A DNA stretch of 64,000 nucleotides from Labilibaculum sp. K2S (GTDB taxonomy: Bacteria > Bacteroidota > Bacteroidia > Bacteroidales > Marinifilaceae): assembly GCF_030372765.1 (NCBI RefSeq), contig NZ_JAUCMW010000003.1, positions 62,001 to 126,000 on the forward strand, written 5' to 3'. The notes beneath the pieces were generated by a model. It did no database searches, was not told the DNA's origin, and saw only the letters and a list, made by a program, of their open reading frames with translations. Below are positions 27,271-34,354 of this stretch, in pieces. A program made the translations under genes and the position numbers. Within the stretch, counting starts at the first letter, position 1. Each line of letters starts with the position of its first letter.

Positions 27271-27482
27271 TTTAATACTTTTTAGTTATGTAAGGTTAAA
27301 ATCTGTATAGTAGCTTAGCCCTTATTTTCAGATAGCTTTGACTACCGTTGTCACTTTCTGAAGAGGTTTTGTTTGTCTTATTGTTAGCCTACAGGGGCTT
27401 CTTTCCATATTTATTTTATCCTAAAAAGTAGATTGTCATATTATACTGGGTTAATTTCTCTGTTTAGTTAGATTCTTTTCTA

Positions 27483-27596
27483 TTATACATATATCCTAAC
27501 CGCTTTTCCATCTATAACAACATAATATTCCTGTCTACCTTTAAGTTGTGCCAATTCATTTTGATTTAGAGTCTTAAATGCTTTGCTTTTTTTGAT
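27483..27596 (-). pseudogene. Decayed GG-leader peptide gene
   Basis: The minus-strand frame KAFKTLNQNELAQLKGRQEY, then YVVIDGKAVRIYV and stop, is clearly related to the intact peptide at 32424-32555 (KELNRNELALTKGG..., ending VIIDGKEVRIYV). No ATG, GTG or TTG opens the frame (ATC or TTC stands near the expected start), and the GG before the core has become GR. The C-terminal IDGKxVRIYV is nevertheless preserved. Confidence 0.7.
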
Positions 27597-27660
27597 GAAA
27601 TATTCGTTGTAAACTTCTTTTAAAACTAAAACCTAAATTCAACAAATACGATTAACTTAC

Positions 27661-27928
27661 TAATTGCTTGTGATTAGAAATCTCAGCAAATTGGAAGCTG
27701 TTTTCTAATCAAAAGCAGGTGAAATGATTAGTTAAAACAAAATATATGTCGAACAAAATAGTGAAGAGAGACAGGGGAGCTGTTGAAAATAGCAAATAGC
27801 AAGTGTTGGTTCTTTTCTAATCATCGGATAAGATTCCTATTGCAATTTGATTAGGAAAAGGGTCTGTTTTGATTAGAAAAAAAAATGTATTTTTTGGATT
27901 GAAAATTCAATTTAGAATTGTTCTAATG
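27661..27928. promoter_or_regulatory. Orphan multi-site control region (left copy)
   Basis: Carries TGATTAGAAA (27671), TTTTCTAATC (27701 and 27813), TTTGATTAGGA (27846), GATTAGAAA (27871) and TTTAGAATTGTTCTAA (27911), in the same order and nearly the same spacing as the right copy at 32636-32905. These look like binding sites for the OmpR-type regulator at 34355. It now lies between the remnant peptide gene and the chimeric ORF. Confidence 0.7.
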
Positions 27929-27948
27929 ATGAAATAATTGTTTTTTTT

Positions 27949-28296
27949 ATGAAAAGTAATATTCTTTTATTCTGCGAAAAGTTCGTGTGTAAAGCCTTTC
28001 GTATACAAGACAATGATCATTTTTTCGCAGGTATTGTGGTTGTGGCAACAATTGGAGCATTCGTTTTAGGGATAGCTTTCCACCGAATTTTTGCTTTCCC
28101 AGTGCTTTTATACGCTTTTCTTGTGTTTACTGATGCACTCACAAAAAGCAAATCGTTTGCCATTGCAATAAAAGCGCTTGCCGCAAGTTTTGTACAGATG
28201 TTCGCATATGGAATCGGATTTATGGATGCCGTTTGGAAACACAAAGTACTGAGGAAAGATGAATTTGGGGTGTTTGGAAAAGGGTTTTACGAATAG
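27949..28296 (+). pseudogene. Chimeric ORF: kinase 5' end fused to glycosyltransferase 3' end
   Basis: 115 codons. The first about 36 come from a diverged copy of the start of the histidine kinase gene (MKSN..., then the TTTTTTCGCAGGTATTGTGG stretch matching 33012 onward). From CAATTGGAGCA at 28049-28059 it continues as the last about 80 codons of the glycosyltransferase gene (AFPVLLYAFLVFTDALTKSK to GVFGKGFYE). It keeps two membrane helices but no kinase or GT-A catalytic part. It is best read as a rearrangement scar; expression as a small membrane protein cannot be excluded. Confidence 0.88.
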
Positions 28297-28505
28297 GAAT
28301 TTGAACAAGAGTAGCATCGTATCTTTTACAGTCTGTTTAATTCACTTTCGCTGGCAGATTTCTTCTTGAGGCCTCCTCTAAAATGATTGAAATTGTATTT
28401 GATTGAAATCCGCGCCCACGTGTTGTCATGGTCAGGAATTGATCCTGCTATAATATTATCGTATCTGTCTTCCCACGCATTGTCCGATGAGTTTAAAATA
28501 TCATT
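28047..28505. repeat. Direct repeat block B, copy B2
   Basis: Right-hand copy of the block at 24386-24846. Here the receptor gene is whole and the glycosyltransferase is truncated, the mirror image of the left copy. Confidence 0.95.
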
Positions 28506-30662
28506 AGCCAAGAGTGATAATTGTAGTTTTTTCTCAAAAAACGAAGTGTTAAACCCCAGAGATAATTTATATGTTCTGTCATAATAAGTCATTAACTCTT
28601 CACTGTTGCTGCTGAATGAAAAGTTGGCGAAAACACTGGTTTTATCAGTAATGGAGTAGTCGTTATTCGTTTGAAAATACCACGATGCTTTTCTTATTTT
28701 TCGAGCTGTGTTTAAATATGGAATTTCCATCATTGGTTTTTCTCCACCTAAACTAATGGTGCTGGTGAATTTTTTTAGGGAGTAATTGTAATCTATGTTT
28801 GCCGAAAAATATTGAGCCTTATTAATGTTTACAGGTGTATATTTTACGATGTCTGGATTTGATTCGGAAGTAAGTGCGCTTAGTATTCGAGCGTTTTTCT
28901 CATATCTGTATCCTATATTTACTGAAATAACCCGAAATAGACCCAAAGTGAAATCGATATTGTGACTGAGGCTAGGTTTTATCTCAGGATTTCCAACACT
29001 ATAGGAGAGAGAATCGAAATAGGTAATATCAGTACTCAATTCATTAAAATTGGGGCGATCAATTTTTTTAGCGTAGCTCAATGTCACATCCAGTTTCTCA
29101 GAGAATTTTCGATTCACCAATAACGTAGGAAACCAATTGCCATAAGTCGAATCCAATACGGTTTTTTCATCCGAACGAATGTCTGTATTGGTGTATTCAA
29201 AACGCAAACCTCCTTGCAGTTTGAATTGGTTAAAGTCTTTTTCTACCGTAAAATAGCTTGCCACTGTACCATCCTTAATTTGATCTTGTGTTTTGTAGTT
29301 TTCCTGATTTGAGTTTTGATTTATCGAATTGGATTTCCCATCATTTTTCACTTTGGATAGTTTTACTCCGGACTGCAGCTTAAAAGACTTAAAAATGGGT
29401 GTTTGGTAATCTATTTTAGCACTGGAAATATCGTAATCGTTTCGGTTGTTGAGTAAGGTTTTCAAATTCGAAGCACTGGTGATATTTTGTTCGTTGATGT
29501 CTTCGATTGATTCATCCTTAGATCTTGTATAATCACCAATCACCGATAAGGATCTCAGACTGTCGATCTTGAACTCATAGTTAAGATTGTAGGTCTGTAA
29601 ATCATTCTTCTCATCTGCATTTTTAAGGATGTTCCGCACGATTTCTTCTTCATTCGTTTTGTCAATGAGCTGATCTGCTTTGTATTTCTGATTCCTTTCG
29701 TTCGAAATGTATGAATATTGAAACCCAATATTGTGTCTGGTGTTAATCTCTTGGTTTATACTTGCAAACAGATTGTTATTTAATGATCTGGCTTTTCTTG
29801 CAGAATAATTTTGATTTTTAATTGTATAGTTTTCCTGATGGTTAATTTCATAAGCATCTTCGTAGTTTTTGTATTTGTAATCGCTGTAAGAGTAATTGAT
29901 AGAACTTGTTGTTTTACCAATTTTACTGCTAAGCTGAATGCCATTCGAGTTCCGGTATCTTCTGGCAAAATAGGAGCGATGGTGCAATTGAAGATTAACT
30001 TTGTCTTTTGTGATTTTCTTTGTTTTAATTTGGACTACAGCCTTTCCGGATGCACTGTACTTTGCCGAAGGGTTCCGGTCAATTTCTATGTTGGCAATAT
30101 CATCGGACTGAAGGCTTTCAATTTCTGCTTTATTTTGAACTTCACGGTTGTTTATGAATACAATGGGGCTTCCTTTTCCCAGTACTGAAATATTGTTGTC
30201 ATTATCAACAATTAAACCCGGACTTCGTTTTAAAGCATCAAAAAGATCGCCTGCCTGGCTGAGCGAAGTTCCTTTTATGTCGATAATCAACCTTCCTTCA
30301 ACCTGTTTAAAAGTTGGTCGCTTTGCTAAAACCGTAACTTCATTCAATTCCAAACTTTTCATTGAAATCGTGTCCAGGTCAACAGAAGAATTTTGAGAGA
30401 AATCGACGGGGAAAGTTACTGATTGGTAGCCAACGCACGATAATTGCAGGAGACATTGGTTGGCCTTTATATTTAAAAACTCAAAATTTCCATCGATAAA
30501 TGCACCTCCTGTTAAAATACTGGAATCTTGTGGTGATAGAATAGCTGCAGTAAAGTATTCGAGAGAAATAGCTTGATCATCGATAACCCTACCTCTCAGA
30601 TTTGAGGGGTAGGAGGCAAAAGTTTGAACTATAAATAATAAGGTGAGTAAATACCGATGCAT
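28326..30662 (-). CDS. TonB-receptor-like outer-membrane beta-barrel protein of the RiPP locus
   Basis: 778 residues. A Sec signal peptide (MHRYLLTLLFIVQTFA) is followed by a carboxypeptidase-regulatory-like domain (LRGRVIDDQ to about 105), a plug-like domain (VEGRLIIDIKG, DALKRSPGLIVDN, IFINNREV-like) and a long barrel with repeated strand patterns, as in the outer-membrane beta-barrel family related to TonB-dependent receptors. I see no clear TonB box. It starts 6 bases after the radical SAM gene stops, so the two are co-transcribed; a role in exporting, displaying or importing the modified peptide is inference. The last about 55 codons are duplicated at 24665-24846. Confidence 0.9.
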   Translation of the reverse strand: MHRYLLTLLFIVQTFASYPSNLRGRVIDDQAISLEYFTAAILSPQDSSILTGGAFIDGNFEFLNIKANQCLLQLSCVGYQSVTFPVDFSQNSSVDLDTISMKSLELNEVTVLAKRPTFKQVEGRLIIDIKGTSLSQAGDLFDALKRSPGLIVDNDNNISVLGKGSPIVFINNREVQNKAEIESLQSDDIANIEIDRNPSAKYSASGKAVVQIKTKKITKDKVNLQLHHRSYFARRYRNSNGIQLSSKIGKTTSSINYSYSDYKYKNYEDAYEINHQENYTIKNQNYSARKARSLNNNLFASINQEINTRHNIGFQYSYISNERNQKYKADQLIDKTNEEEIVRNILKNADEKNDLQTYNLNYEFKIDSLRSLSVIGDYTRSKDESIEDINEQNITSASNLKTLLNNRNDYDISSAKIDYQTPIFKSFKLQSGVKLSKVKNDGKSNSINQNSNQENYKTQDQIKDGTVASYFTVEKDFNQFKLQGGLRFEYTNTDIRSDEKTVLDSTYGNWFPTLLVNRKFSEKLDVTLSYAKKIDRPNFNELSTDITYFDSLSYSVGNPEIKPSLSHNIDFTLGLFRVISVNIGYRYEKNARILSALTSESNPDIVKYTPVNINKAQYFSANIDYNYSLKKFTSTISLGGEKPMMEIPYLNTARKIRKASWYFQTNNDYSITDKTSVFANFSFSSNSEELMTYYDRTYKLSLGFNTSFFEKKLQLSLLANDILNSSDNAWEDRYDNIIAGSIPDHDNTWARISIKYNFNHFRGGLKKKSASESELNRL

Positions 30663-30668
30663 TAACTA

Positions 30669-31949
30669 TTATTTTAAGTAATTTAATTCAAGAAACTTTT
30701 CGAGATGATTTTTTGCGTATGTACATAAATTGTATTTCTCATTATGAAGTAGGTTTTGAATTCGTTTATGGGAGCAACCACCACTACATATTGGAAAAAA
30801 AGAGCAGTTTTTACATTCTGGATCTGTATATATACTTGGACCTAAAAGGTATTTATCTGTAATTTCGTTAAGATAGATCCCATTATCAAGTATATTTCCT
30901 ATTTGATAATCAGATCTCCCAATGTCATTCCAGCATTTATACATATCTCCATTAGGAGTGATAACAAAGAAAAGAAGATTATTAGCTCCGCAACCACCTA
31001 ATGTTAATCTTGGTTTAAAGCTTAAATTTTTAATGTTCTCTTTTTCAAAATTTTGAATGAAAAATTCAGCTTCTTTATCACTGTCAATAAAAACATTATT
31101 GCATCTTCCGTTGTCATTTCGGACGAAAGCAGTGTATATAATTAATCTTTTTTCAAAATTAAATTTTTTGTTTAAAAAATGATACAGTTGGCTAAATTCA
31201 TTTTCGTTTGATTCATCAATGTTGCATCGGATATATACTTTGCATGCAGAATTTAATTTAATGAAGTTTTCTATGTTTGCAAGTATTCTATCAAATGTTC
31301 CGTTATTATTTTTTAGAATTCGTTTTTTATTATGAGTTTCTGCTAAACCATCTATTGTTATTTGAATACTTTCTAAGTTTCGTGTGTTAAAAAAAGACAT
31401 TCTGTCATCTAATAGATAACCATTGGTCACAATGTTGTGTTCAATAGGTTTTTTTAGTTTTTCAAGTTCTAACGTAAGTCTCTTTATTGAATCAAAATTT
31501 AAAAGGGGTTCTCCTCCATACCATGTTATTTTGATTTTATTAATGTTTGGGAATTTCTTCGCTAAATAGATTATTGCTTTTTCAATTTCAGGAGATAGAT
31601 TTTGGGTGTTTAAAGTATCTTTTTCGTAACAATAAGGGCATTTAAAATTGCAGTTAAGGGTTGTTAATATTGTTAAATTTAGTATTTCTTTAGAGAAAAC
31701 GGAAGTATAGTAGTTATGTTTTTTTTCGTAAAAAAAGGAGTCCTCATCTTCTTGAGATGAAATAAATTTACCATTTTTTAGCAAAGCTAAGGAGTCGGGA
31801 TCTAGCATTGATAAATTTCCGTCTTTTGCTTGATCTAAAGCTATTTTAGTTTCGTCTTCTGTTGTTGAAATCAGTGCATTTGTCCTTGAATTGTACAAAT
31901 AGGTAATTTGTTCTTTTTCAAAAGAAAAATTGTATTTTGACCAGATCAT
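30669..31949 (-). CDS. Radical SAM/SPASM peptide maturase
   Basis: 426 residues. The N-terminal about 85 residues look like a peptide-recognition module (YLYNSRTNALISTTEDE, then LLKNGKFIS). The radical SAM cluster motif is CNFKCPYC (Cys100, Cys104, Cys107), with ITWYGGEPLL and NIVTNGYLL following. The C-terminus has a SPASM domain with Cys in GGCGANN, MYKCWND, PECKNCSFFPICSGGC and LCTYAK, for auxiliary 4Fe-4S clusters. Such enzymes modify ribosomal peptides, for example by thioether or other cross-links. It lies 79 bases after a Cys-rich GG-leader peptide, with a hairpin between, and 6 bases before the outer-membrane receptor gene. The nature of the modification cannot be told from sequence. 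Confidence 0.95.
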   Translation of the reverse strand: MIWSKYNFSFEKEQITYLYNSRTNALISTTEDETKIALDQAKDGNLSMLDPDSLALLKNGKFISSQEDEDSFFYEKKHNYYTSVFSKEILNLTILTTLNCNFKCPYCYEKDTLNTQNLSPEIEKAIIYLAKKFPNINKIKITWYGGEPLLNFDSIKRLTLELEKLKKPIEHNIVTNGYLLDDRMSFFNTRNLESIQITIDGLAETHNKKRILKNNNGTFDRILANIENFIKLNSACKVYIRCNIDESNENEFSQLYHFLNKKFNFEKRLIIYTAFVRNDNGRCNNVFIDSDKEAEFFIQNFEKENIKNLSFKPRLTLGGCGANNLLFFVITPNGDMYKCWNDIGRSDYQIGNILDNGIYLNEITDKYLLGPSIYTDPECKNCSFFPICSGGCSHKRIQNLLHNEKYNLCTYAKNHLEKFLELNYLK

Positions 31950-31984
31950 GAGATGTGTGAATTTATATAGAATTTGCGATTTGT

Positions 31985-32022
31985 AAGGCTGCCAAGATTC
32001 TTTTTTTTAACTTGACAGCCTT
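31985..32022 (-). promoter_or_regulatory. Hairpin between the precursor peptide and maturase genes
   Basis: AAGGCTGCCAAG (31985-31996) pairs with CTTGACAGCCTT (32011-32022), 12 bp with one G-T pair in the RNA. No T run follows on the minus strand, so it is more likely an mRNA stabiliser or partial terminator that lets the peptide be made in excess of the enzyme. Confidence 0.65.
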
Positions 32023-32028
32023 AATTGT

Positions 32029-32193
32029 TTAGGATAGCGAGATAGAGTAACTATCTTTTCCCGGTTCTAAGTCGCCTTTATTTTTTTTGCAGTTACAATG
32101 ATTACATGATTGACATCCACAACCACCTCCTTTTATTTGGCTTAGGGTTTCATTATCAAGAGTTTCAGGCTGGTTTAAAATTTTAAATTTCAT
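32029..32193 (-). CDS. Cys-rich GG-leader RiPP precursor peptide
   Basis: 54 residues, found by reading the gap upstream of the maturase. The leader begins MKFKILNQPETL and ends LSQIKGGG, resembling GG-type natural-product leaders of Bacteroidales. The core starts CGCQSCNHCNC, five cysteines in mirror-symmetric spacing C-x-C-xx-C-xx-C-x-C (Cys25, 27, 30, 33, 35), then a basic-acidic tail KKNKGDLEPGKDSYSISLS. It is presumably the substrate of the radical SAM enzyme encoded next. Cleavage after GG would need a C39-type peptidase; no such gene is in the window. Confidence 0.85.
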   Translation of the reverse strand: MKFKILNQPETLDNETLSQIKGGGCGCQSCNHCNCKKNKGDLEPGKDSYSISLS

Positions 32194-32211
32194 AATGTTG
32201 GTATTTTTTTT

Positions 32212-32328
32212 CTAAATGTCCATTCCTTTTACAATTGCAAAATTCACCTCCATGAAGTAGCTTTGTCCTTGCTTATGATAACTATTACTACTATAGCCGC
32301 CTCCGGTAGAGGATGGATTTATATTCAT
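32212..32328 (-). other. Possible 38-codon ORF (MNINPSSTGGGYSS...)
   Basis: An ATG-started frame (MNINPSSTGGGYSSNSYHKQ, then GQSYFMEVNFAIVKGMDI) between the two GG peptides. A weakly related frame (SSESDNGSQSYLKIRAKLLY) with no start occupies the equivalent place in the left copy. It overlaps a strong GC-rich hairpin, has no clear RBS, and no family is recognised. It may be a third small peptide or a remnant of a longer gene. Confidence 0.3.
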
Positions 32329-32348
32329 GCGTAATCCGGGGCGGCTAC
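32293..32348 (-). promoter_or_regulatory. GC-rich stem-loop in the RiPP leader region
   Basis: ATAGCCGCC-T-CCGG (32293-32306) pairs with CCGG-GGCGGCTAC (32336-32348): 13 bp with one bulge and one G-T pair, unusually GC-rich for this region. No T run follows on the minus strand. It lies between the two GG-peptide genes and may process or attenuate the operon transcript. Confidence 0.55.
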
Positions 32349-32423
32349 TTTCCTAAATTATTTTTCCCTAAAAAGTAGATTGTCATATCAATTGGGTTAT
32401 TTTTTCTGTTTAGTTTCATTCTA

Positions 32424-32555
32424 TCACACATATATTCTCACTTCCTTTCCATCAATAATTACGATAATATATGCTCTTTCATTTCCCCCTTTCGTTAAAG
32501 CTAATTCGTTTCGATTTAGTTCCTTAATCACTTTGCTTTCTTTTTTTGTTTTCAT
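32424..32555 (-). CDS. GG-leader peptide without cysteines
   Basis: 43 residues: MKTKKESKVIKELNRNELAL, then TKGG, then the presumed core NERAYIIVIIDGKEVRIYV. The leader NRNELALTKGG fits bacteriocin/RiPP GG-leaders. The core is hydrophobic with an IDGKEVRIYV end that is conserved in the decayed left copy, and it has no Cys, so it would not be modified at Cys. It is the first gene after the divergent control region on the minus strand, 230 bases upstream of the Cys-rich precursor. It could be a second substrate, a signal peptide for the kinase, or an immunity factor. Confidence 0.7.
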   Translation of the reverse strand: MKTKKESKVIKELNRNELALTKGGNERAYIIVIIDGKEVRIYV

Positions 32556-32635
32556 GATTTTTACTTTTTTTAAGTGAACCATTCATTTAAAACTCTCTTA
32601 AATCTAAAGTCAAAAACCGAAATAAACAATTAGTT

Positions 32636-32905
32636 TTCTAACTGCTTGTAATTAGGAATCTAATTGAGGGGCAGGTAGTTTTCTAATCAAAAACAAACAT
32701 ATAATTATCCTTAAATAAATAGAATACAGTTTAAATTTGATGCAAAAAAGAAATAAGCCTTGTATTAATAGGATATGGCTGAGTTTATCTTCTTTCTAAT
32801 CTGATTGTTAGGTTTCGATTATAATTTGATTAGGATAGTCAGTCTGTTCTGATTAGAAATTTGAAGTGTTTTTTGTGATAAAAACACAATTTAGAATTGT
32901 TCTAA
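32636..32905. promoter_or_regulatory. Divergent multi-site operator between the RiPP genes and the two-component system
   Basis: Contains TTTTCTAAC (32636), ATTAGGAATCTAAT (32651), TTTTCTAATC (32679), TTTCTAATC (32793), TTTGATTAGGA (32825), TCTGATTAGAAAT (32848) and the palindrome TTAGAATTGTTCTAA (32891-32905). All have counterparts in the left copy despite divergence between them. The motif is likely bound by the response regulator encoded at 34355. A possible minus-strand -7 box TATGTTTG lies at 32701-32694. Confidence 0.7.
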
Positions 32906-32951
32906 CAAAGAATGCATTACTCTTTTATGAAAAGAAAGATATCTTTATGTT

Positions 32952-34334
32952 ATGAAAAGCAAATTGTTCAAACGACTCAGTATAATGGCAGTATTGGTGC
33001 TTGCAATGCTTGTTTTTTCGCAGGTTTTGTGGTTACGGCAGCAATTGGAGCAAGAAAAACAGGGGTTTACATCGAAGGTTGAGAGTTCTTTATATGGGAT
33101 AATAAATTTTCATGCCTTGCAAGGATATAGTACTCCAAATCCGACTAAACCAGATGTGGCTACTGTTTCATTGAAGGAAACACCAAATAAAGAAATAAAC
33201 AAAGATACTTCAGAGGTATTAGGAAAATTTGATATTAGCACAAAAAAATACATTCCTAGTTTTGCTTTGGGAAAATTGATAGAAGCTTCATTTACAGATA
33301 TCAGCTTATCAAACGAAAATTTTCAACTAAAAGTTGTTGATTCACTGTTTCAACATAATTTTTTTGAAATCGAAAAGATACGAGCTTATCGTATGCAACT
33401 CCAGGAAAAAGATCTGGCCATCGATAGTTTGTATATTGGAAAAGAAATGGGTAAGGCATGGATAAACTCCCCCTCAACATTACATGTTCGTCTTCCCTTA
33501 GGTACAAAAGGAACCTATGTTTTTACGGCCTGTTTTCAGTTGAAAACCTTTCCTTTTTTACGGGAAATGGTATATTCCATAGGCATATCAGCATTAGCTG
33601 TTATTTTAGTCGCAATTTTTATGCTGTGGCTGTTGTGGGCATTTCAACAACAAGTGGCACATTTGCAGTGGCGCGAACGAGCCGTGAGTGGTATTGTGCA
33701 TGATTTAAAATCGCCTTTATCCTATGTTTATACTTTAATTGATTACCTGGCAGGCAAAGAACAACAACCAGCCATGCAGCAACAGCTCAGGAATGCAAGT
33801 AACAATGTCTCTAAACTGATCCATAAAATGGAGATTTTATTAACCCTATTTCGTGCGAAGAAAAAGAAAATTATATTGGAGTGTGTGCCCTGTAATTTGG
33901 CGCAAATGTGTAGAGATTTACTTTCGGAATTGGAGCTTGTCTATCAAGATAAACAAGCTGAATGCAAGCTGTCCATTTCTGAAAATTTAGATATTCATGT
34001 AGATCCACTTTATTTCGAAGCAACCTTACGAAATTTGTTGGATAATGCCTTTAAATATTCGGATGCATGTGCAAAACTGGAAATTAAAGCGATTCGGGAA
34101 CAAAAACAGTTACACATCTGTATTGCAGATTCGGGCAAAGGGATTCCTCAAAAAGAGCAAAGGAAAATTTTTCAGGAATTTTACCGTGCAGATAACAACA
34201 GCAAGGGACATGGTATTGGTTTGGCTTTTACCCAACAAATAGTAAAAGCCCACAAAGGGCGCATCAGATTAGAAAGTAAGCTTGGAAAAGGCAGTACATT
34301 TTGCATTGTTCTTCCTGAAAAAGTTATTATTTAA
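32952..34334 (+). CDS. Sensor histidine kinase of the RiPP locus
   Basis: 460 residues. Membrane helix 1 (about 9-28), a periplasmic sensor domain of about 165 residues with no recognised fold, and helix 2 (about 198-222). Then HisKA with IVHDLKSPLSYVYT (phospho-acceptor His250) and HATPase_c with LLDNAFKYSD, DSGKGIPQKEQRKIF and GHGIGLAFTQQIVKAHKG. It starts with ATG at 32952; the upstream ATG near 32927 is out of frame. It is divergent from the RiPP genes and followed after 20 bases by its response regulator. Its first codons exist as a broken copy at 27949. Confidence 0.93.
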   Translation: MKSKLFKRLSIMAVLVLAMLVFSQVLWLRQQLEQEKQGFTSKVESSLYGIINFHALQGYSTPNPTKPDVATVSLKETPNKEINKDTSEVLGKFDISTKKYIPSFALGKLIEASFTDISLSNENFQLKVVDSLFQHNFFEIEKIRAYRMQLQEKDLAIDSLYIGKEMGKAWINSPSTLHVRLPLGTKGTYVFTACFQLKTFPFLREMVYSIGISALAVILVAIFMLWLLWAFQQQVAHLQWRERAVSGIVHDLKSPLSYVYTLIDYLAGKEQQPAMQQQLRNASNNVSKLIHKMEILLTLFRAKKKKIILECVPCNLAQMCRDLLSELELVYQDKQAECKLSISENLDIHVDPLYFEATLRNLLDNAFKYSDACAKLEIKAIREQKQLHICIADSGKGIPQKEQRKIFQEFYRADNNSKGHGIGLAFTQQIVKAHKGRIRLESKLGKGSTFCIVLPEKVII

Positions 34335-34354
34335 GCAATTGAAAAGAAGTGTAA

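Larger units (their letters stand above)
27420..28059. repeat. Direct repeat block A, copy A1 (diverged)
   Basis: Aligns in order with 32367-33052: a shared CCTAAAAAGTAGATTGTCAT start, a GG-leader peptide frame, the multi-site GATTAGAAA control region, and CAATTTAGAATTGTTCTAA before an ATGAAAAG start. It ends with TTTTTTCGCAGGT through CAATTGGAGCA. Identity is much lower than in block B except near the right end. It holds the control region and 5' end of a kinase gene with no kinase behind it. Confidence 0.8.
32367..33052. repeat. Direct repeat block A, copy A2
   Basis: Right-hand, intact counterpart of 27420-28059, covering the GG-peptide gene, the divergent control region and the first about 34 codons of the histidine kinase gene up to CAATTGGAGCA (33042-33052). 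Confidence 0.8.

Noticed and set aside
24386..28505. Composite transposon bounded by the 460-bp direct repeats
   Set aside because: No transposase or integrase gene lies inside, and the repeats are made of 3' ends of two ordinary genes; microhomology duplication explains them better.
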